Origin: Gemmatimonadales bacterium UBA7835
GTDB lineage: Bacteria > Gemmatimonadota > Gemmatimonadetes > Longimicrobiales > Gaopeijiaceae
Length of the DNA stretch: 64,000 bases
NCBI GenBank assembly: GCA_002500925.1
Contig: DLTN01000123.1
Location: forward strand, 5,330-69,329
Direction of reading: 5' to 3'
In this document: positions 62,925-64,000 of the stretch, piece after piece
Layout of the letters: every line of letters starts with the position of its first letter
Position numbering within the stretch: position 1 is the first letter of the stretch
The notes under the pieces: model-generated
The model's database searches: none
Told to the model about the DNA's origin: nothing
What the model saw: the letters and a program-made list of their open reading frames with translations, nothing else
Made by a program: the position numbers and the translations under genes

Positions 62925-64000
62925 ATGACGCTTTCGATCCCCCCATTAGACCCGGCTCTTCCGGGCCTCTGCATCGCACAACGCGCGCTTCCCGAGCCCT
63001 TCTTGCTCGAAGGGGGCCGCGTGCGCTTAGCAGGACGTCAAACAAGGTGCGGGGGAGAGGCCCTCCTCTGCGACGAGAAAGGTCAAGTAAGCTTCACTCT
63101 CAGTTTGCAGGCGCCGAATCTAGGGCGAGCCGCCAATCTAGTTCTATACCCCGGAGTCGCCCGAAGAGACTTTGTAAGTAGTAGGGGTGCGACATCCGAA
63201 GCACTCGTCGCGTCCAGAACCCTCCCGATGCTCATATGGCAACTCTCCGGGTCTGCTACACGAGCTAGCCGCATCCGCCTCAAGCTTTCGACCTCGACTA
63301 TGCTTCCAGAGGTGGAGCATAGTGAGGATACCGTGACCATCCGCACCCAGGGAAAGTTGGCTCAATTTCGGATCGAGCCTTCGCCCACAGAGATCCAGAT
63401 CGAAGCAGCCGGAGGAGCGGTCGACATCTATATAAAACTGTCAGACGCTGAGACCCATGCGCTGGCCTTCGCCTTTGGAAATCCCGAAGAAGCCAAAGTT
63501 GGCATGCGTGCGGCATCACACCTAGAGGGGCATGCACTGCGCGCAGCAGAGGGGCCCTACGGTGCTCTTCGCGTAAATACCGGGATCACGGATGTAGATG
63601 AGGGAGTAGCGTGGGCACTGTCACGCACATTCGGTCTGGTATCGGAACATTCATCGGCAGCCCTGAATCTAGGACTCGCGGCCTTAGCCCTCGGACACCC
63701 CAACGTCACAACTAGGGCGTTAAGGCACCTACAGAACACAAACTTTGTCGCCGCAGGTCTGCTAGCGGCGAGAGTGGGCTTGACTAGTGGAGACACCAAA
63801 GTCGCCGCAGACCTCGCTGAACGCCTTCTAGATGAAGCAGACACAATCGAGTCCGACTTATTGCCACTCGCTGCTGGAAGCCTAGCCGAGGCACTTCACT
63901 ACGGTGCGACAGCAGAAGTTATAGAATCACTCCGAAAAATGAGTCTCCTCTCCCCTGACCCAATCCCGATAACACCTTCAAGCCCTCGAGGGACTCGCCT
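62925..64000 (+). CDS. Unrecognised large protein (3' end outside window)
   Basis: The frame opens after a TAG near 62860, has its first ATG at 62925 and stays open for 358 codons to the edge. N-terminal ~200 residues are beta-rich with low helix content; then a helical repeat-like part (INTGITDVDEG-like VNTGITDVDEGVAWALSRTFGLVSEHSSAALNL and an alanine/leucine-rich stretch) begins, like a helical-barrel or solenoid domain. No signal peptide. A glycoside-processing or glucoamylase-like fold is possible, but no catalytic residue is recognisable. Family unknown. Confidence 0.7.
   Translation, partial: MTLSIPPLDPALPGLCIAQRALPEPFLLEGGRVRLAGRQTRCGGEALLCDEKGQVSFTLSLQAPNLGRAANLVLYPGVARRDFVSSRGATSEALVASRTLPMLIWQLSGSATRASRIRLKLSTSTMLPEVEHSEDTVTIRTQGKLAQFRIEPSPTEIQIEAAGGAVDIYIKLSDAETHALAFAFGNPEEAKVGMRAASHLEGHALRAAEGPYGALRVNTGITDVDEGVAWALSRTFGLVSEHSSAALNLGLAALALGHPNVTTRALRHLQNTNFVAAGLLAARVGLTSGDTKVAADLAERLLDEADTIESDLLPLAAGSLAEALHYGATAEVIESLRKMSLLSPDPIPITPSSPRGTR

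Noticed and set aside
62707..62925. 72-codon ORF upstream of the right-edge gene with a TGATG junction
   Set aside because: Its likely ATG (62716) overlaps the divergent D-aminoacylase start, its composition is unconvincing and no family is seen; the coupling sign is weak.

Overview
Organism: the window (roughly mid-50s % GC, dense coding, many 4-base ATGA/GTGA overlaps) comes from a Gram-negative bacterium with lipid A/LPS-type surface genes (LpxL-like acyltransferase, MsbA-like exporter, Kdo-kinase-like and GT9 proteins, a Wzz-like protein). A DciA-type helicase loader between recF and gyrB, a type III glutamine synthetase, a PorX-type regulator and many secreted amidohydrolases and peptidases suggest an uncultured environmental lineage, most likely Gemmatimonadota. 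That assignment is inference, not proven. No tRNA, rRNA, CRISPR array, IS element or phage gene was seen. TGA is the normal stop of many genes here, so the genetic code is standard.

Layout. 1-5.2 kb: end of a CDP-alcohol phosphatidyltransferase gene, an NhaC-type antiporter, a two-subunit aconitase-X dehydratase, a hotdog thioesterase and a PLP dehydratase. 5.2-14.1 kb: an orphan AddB-like nuclease, a secreted serine hydrolase, a small lipoprotein, glutamine synthetase III, and a DUF234-like ATPase with a damaged P-loop. 14.1-19.1 kb: recF-dciA-gyrB, a crotonase and ssb. 19.1-22.8 kb: a poorly coding stretch with four unrecognised genes, two of which share a ~90-residue module, a ~700-base non-coding gap, then rpsU with its terminator. 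22.8-29.7 kb: 3-hydroxyacyl-CoA dehydrogenase, thiolase, an isopropylmalate/tartrate dehydrogenase relative, a cupredoxin-like lipoprotein and a TPR protein. 29.8-33.7 kb (+): a stand-alone HyuB, a small unknown, and a Kdo-kinase-like/GT9 pair. 33.7-41.1 kb (-): a probable seven-gene run from an ArsC-like phosphatase through PorX, MsbA-like, LpxL-like, GT2, DUF3108 and a methyltransferase. 41.2-44.8 kb: a TonB-like protein, then cyoE, a P1 peptidase and a MerB-like gene. 44.8-50.8 kb (-): one run of class V aminotransferase, TRAP DctP/Q/M, crotonase and CaiB, divergent from a GlcD-GlcF fusion. 54-62.7 kb: dCMP deaminase, spermidine-synthase-like membrane protein, thioredoxin-like protein, TypA, Wzz-like, deoxyhypusine-synthase-like and D-aminoacylase. 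A large unrecognised ORF runs off the right edge.

Most striking observation: the MerB-like organomercurial-lyase gene at 44145-44828 is interrupted by a single in-frame TGA (codon 154). The frame then stays open for 73 codons that read as the rest of the family domain. The TGA aligns with the Cys158-160 region of MerB, where the second catalytic cysteine lies. Twelve bases after it is a compact hairpin (6-bp perfect stem, GGUC apical loop, GU-containing) with the spacing and loop expected of a bacterial SECIS element. The simplest exciting reading is a selenocysteine-containing MerB homologue translated from the cyoE-peptidase operon; the dull alternative is a one-base nonsense mutation.
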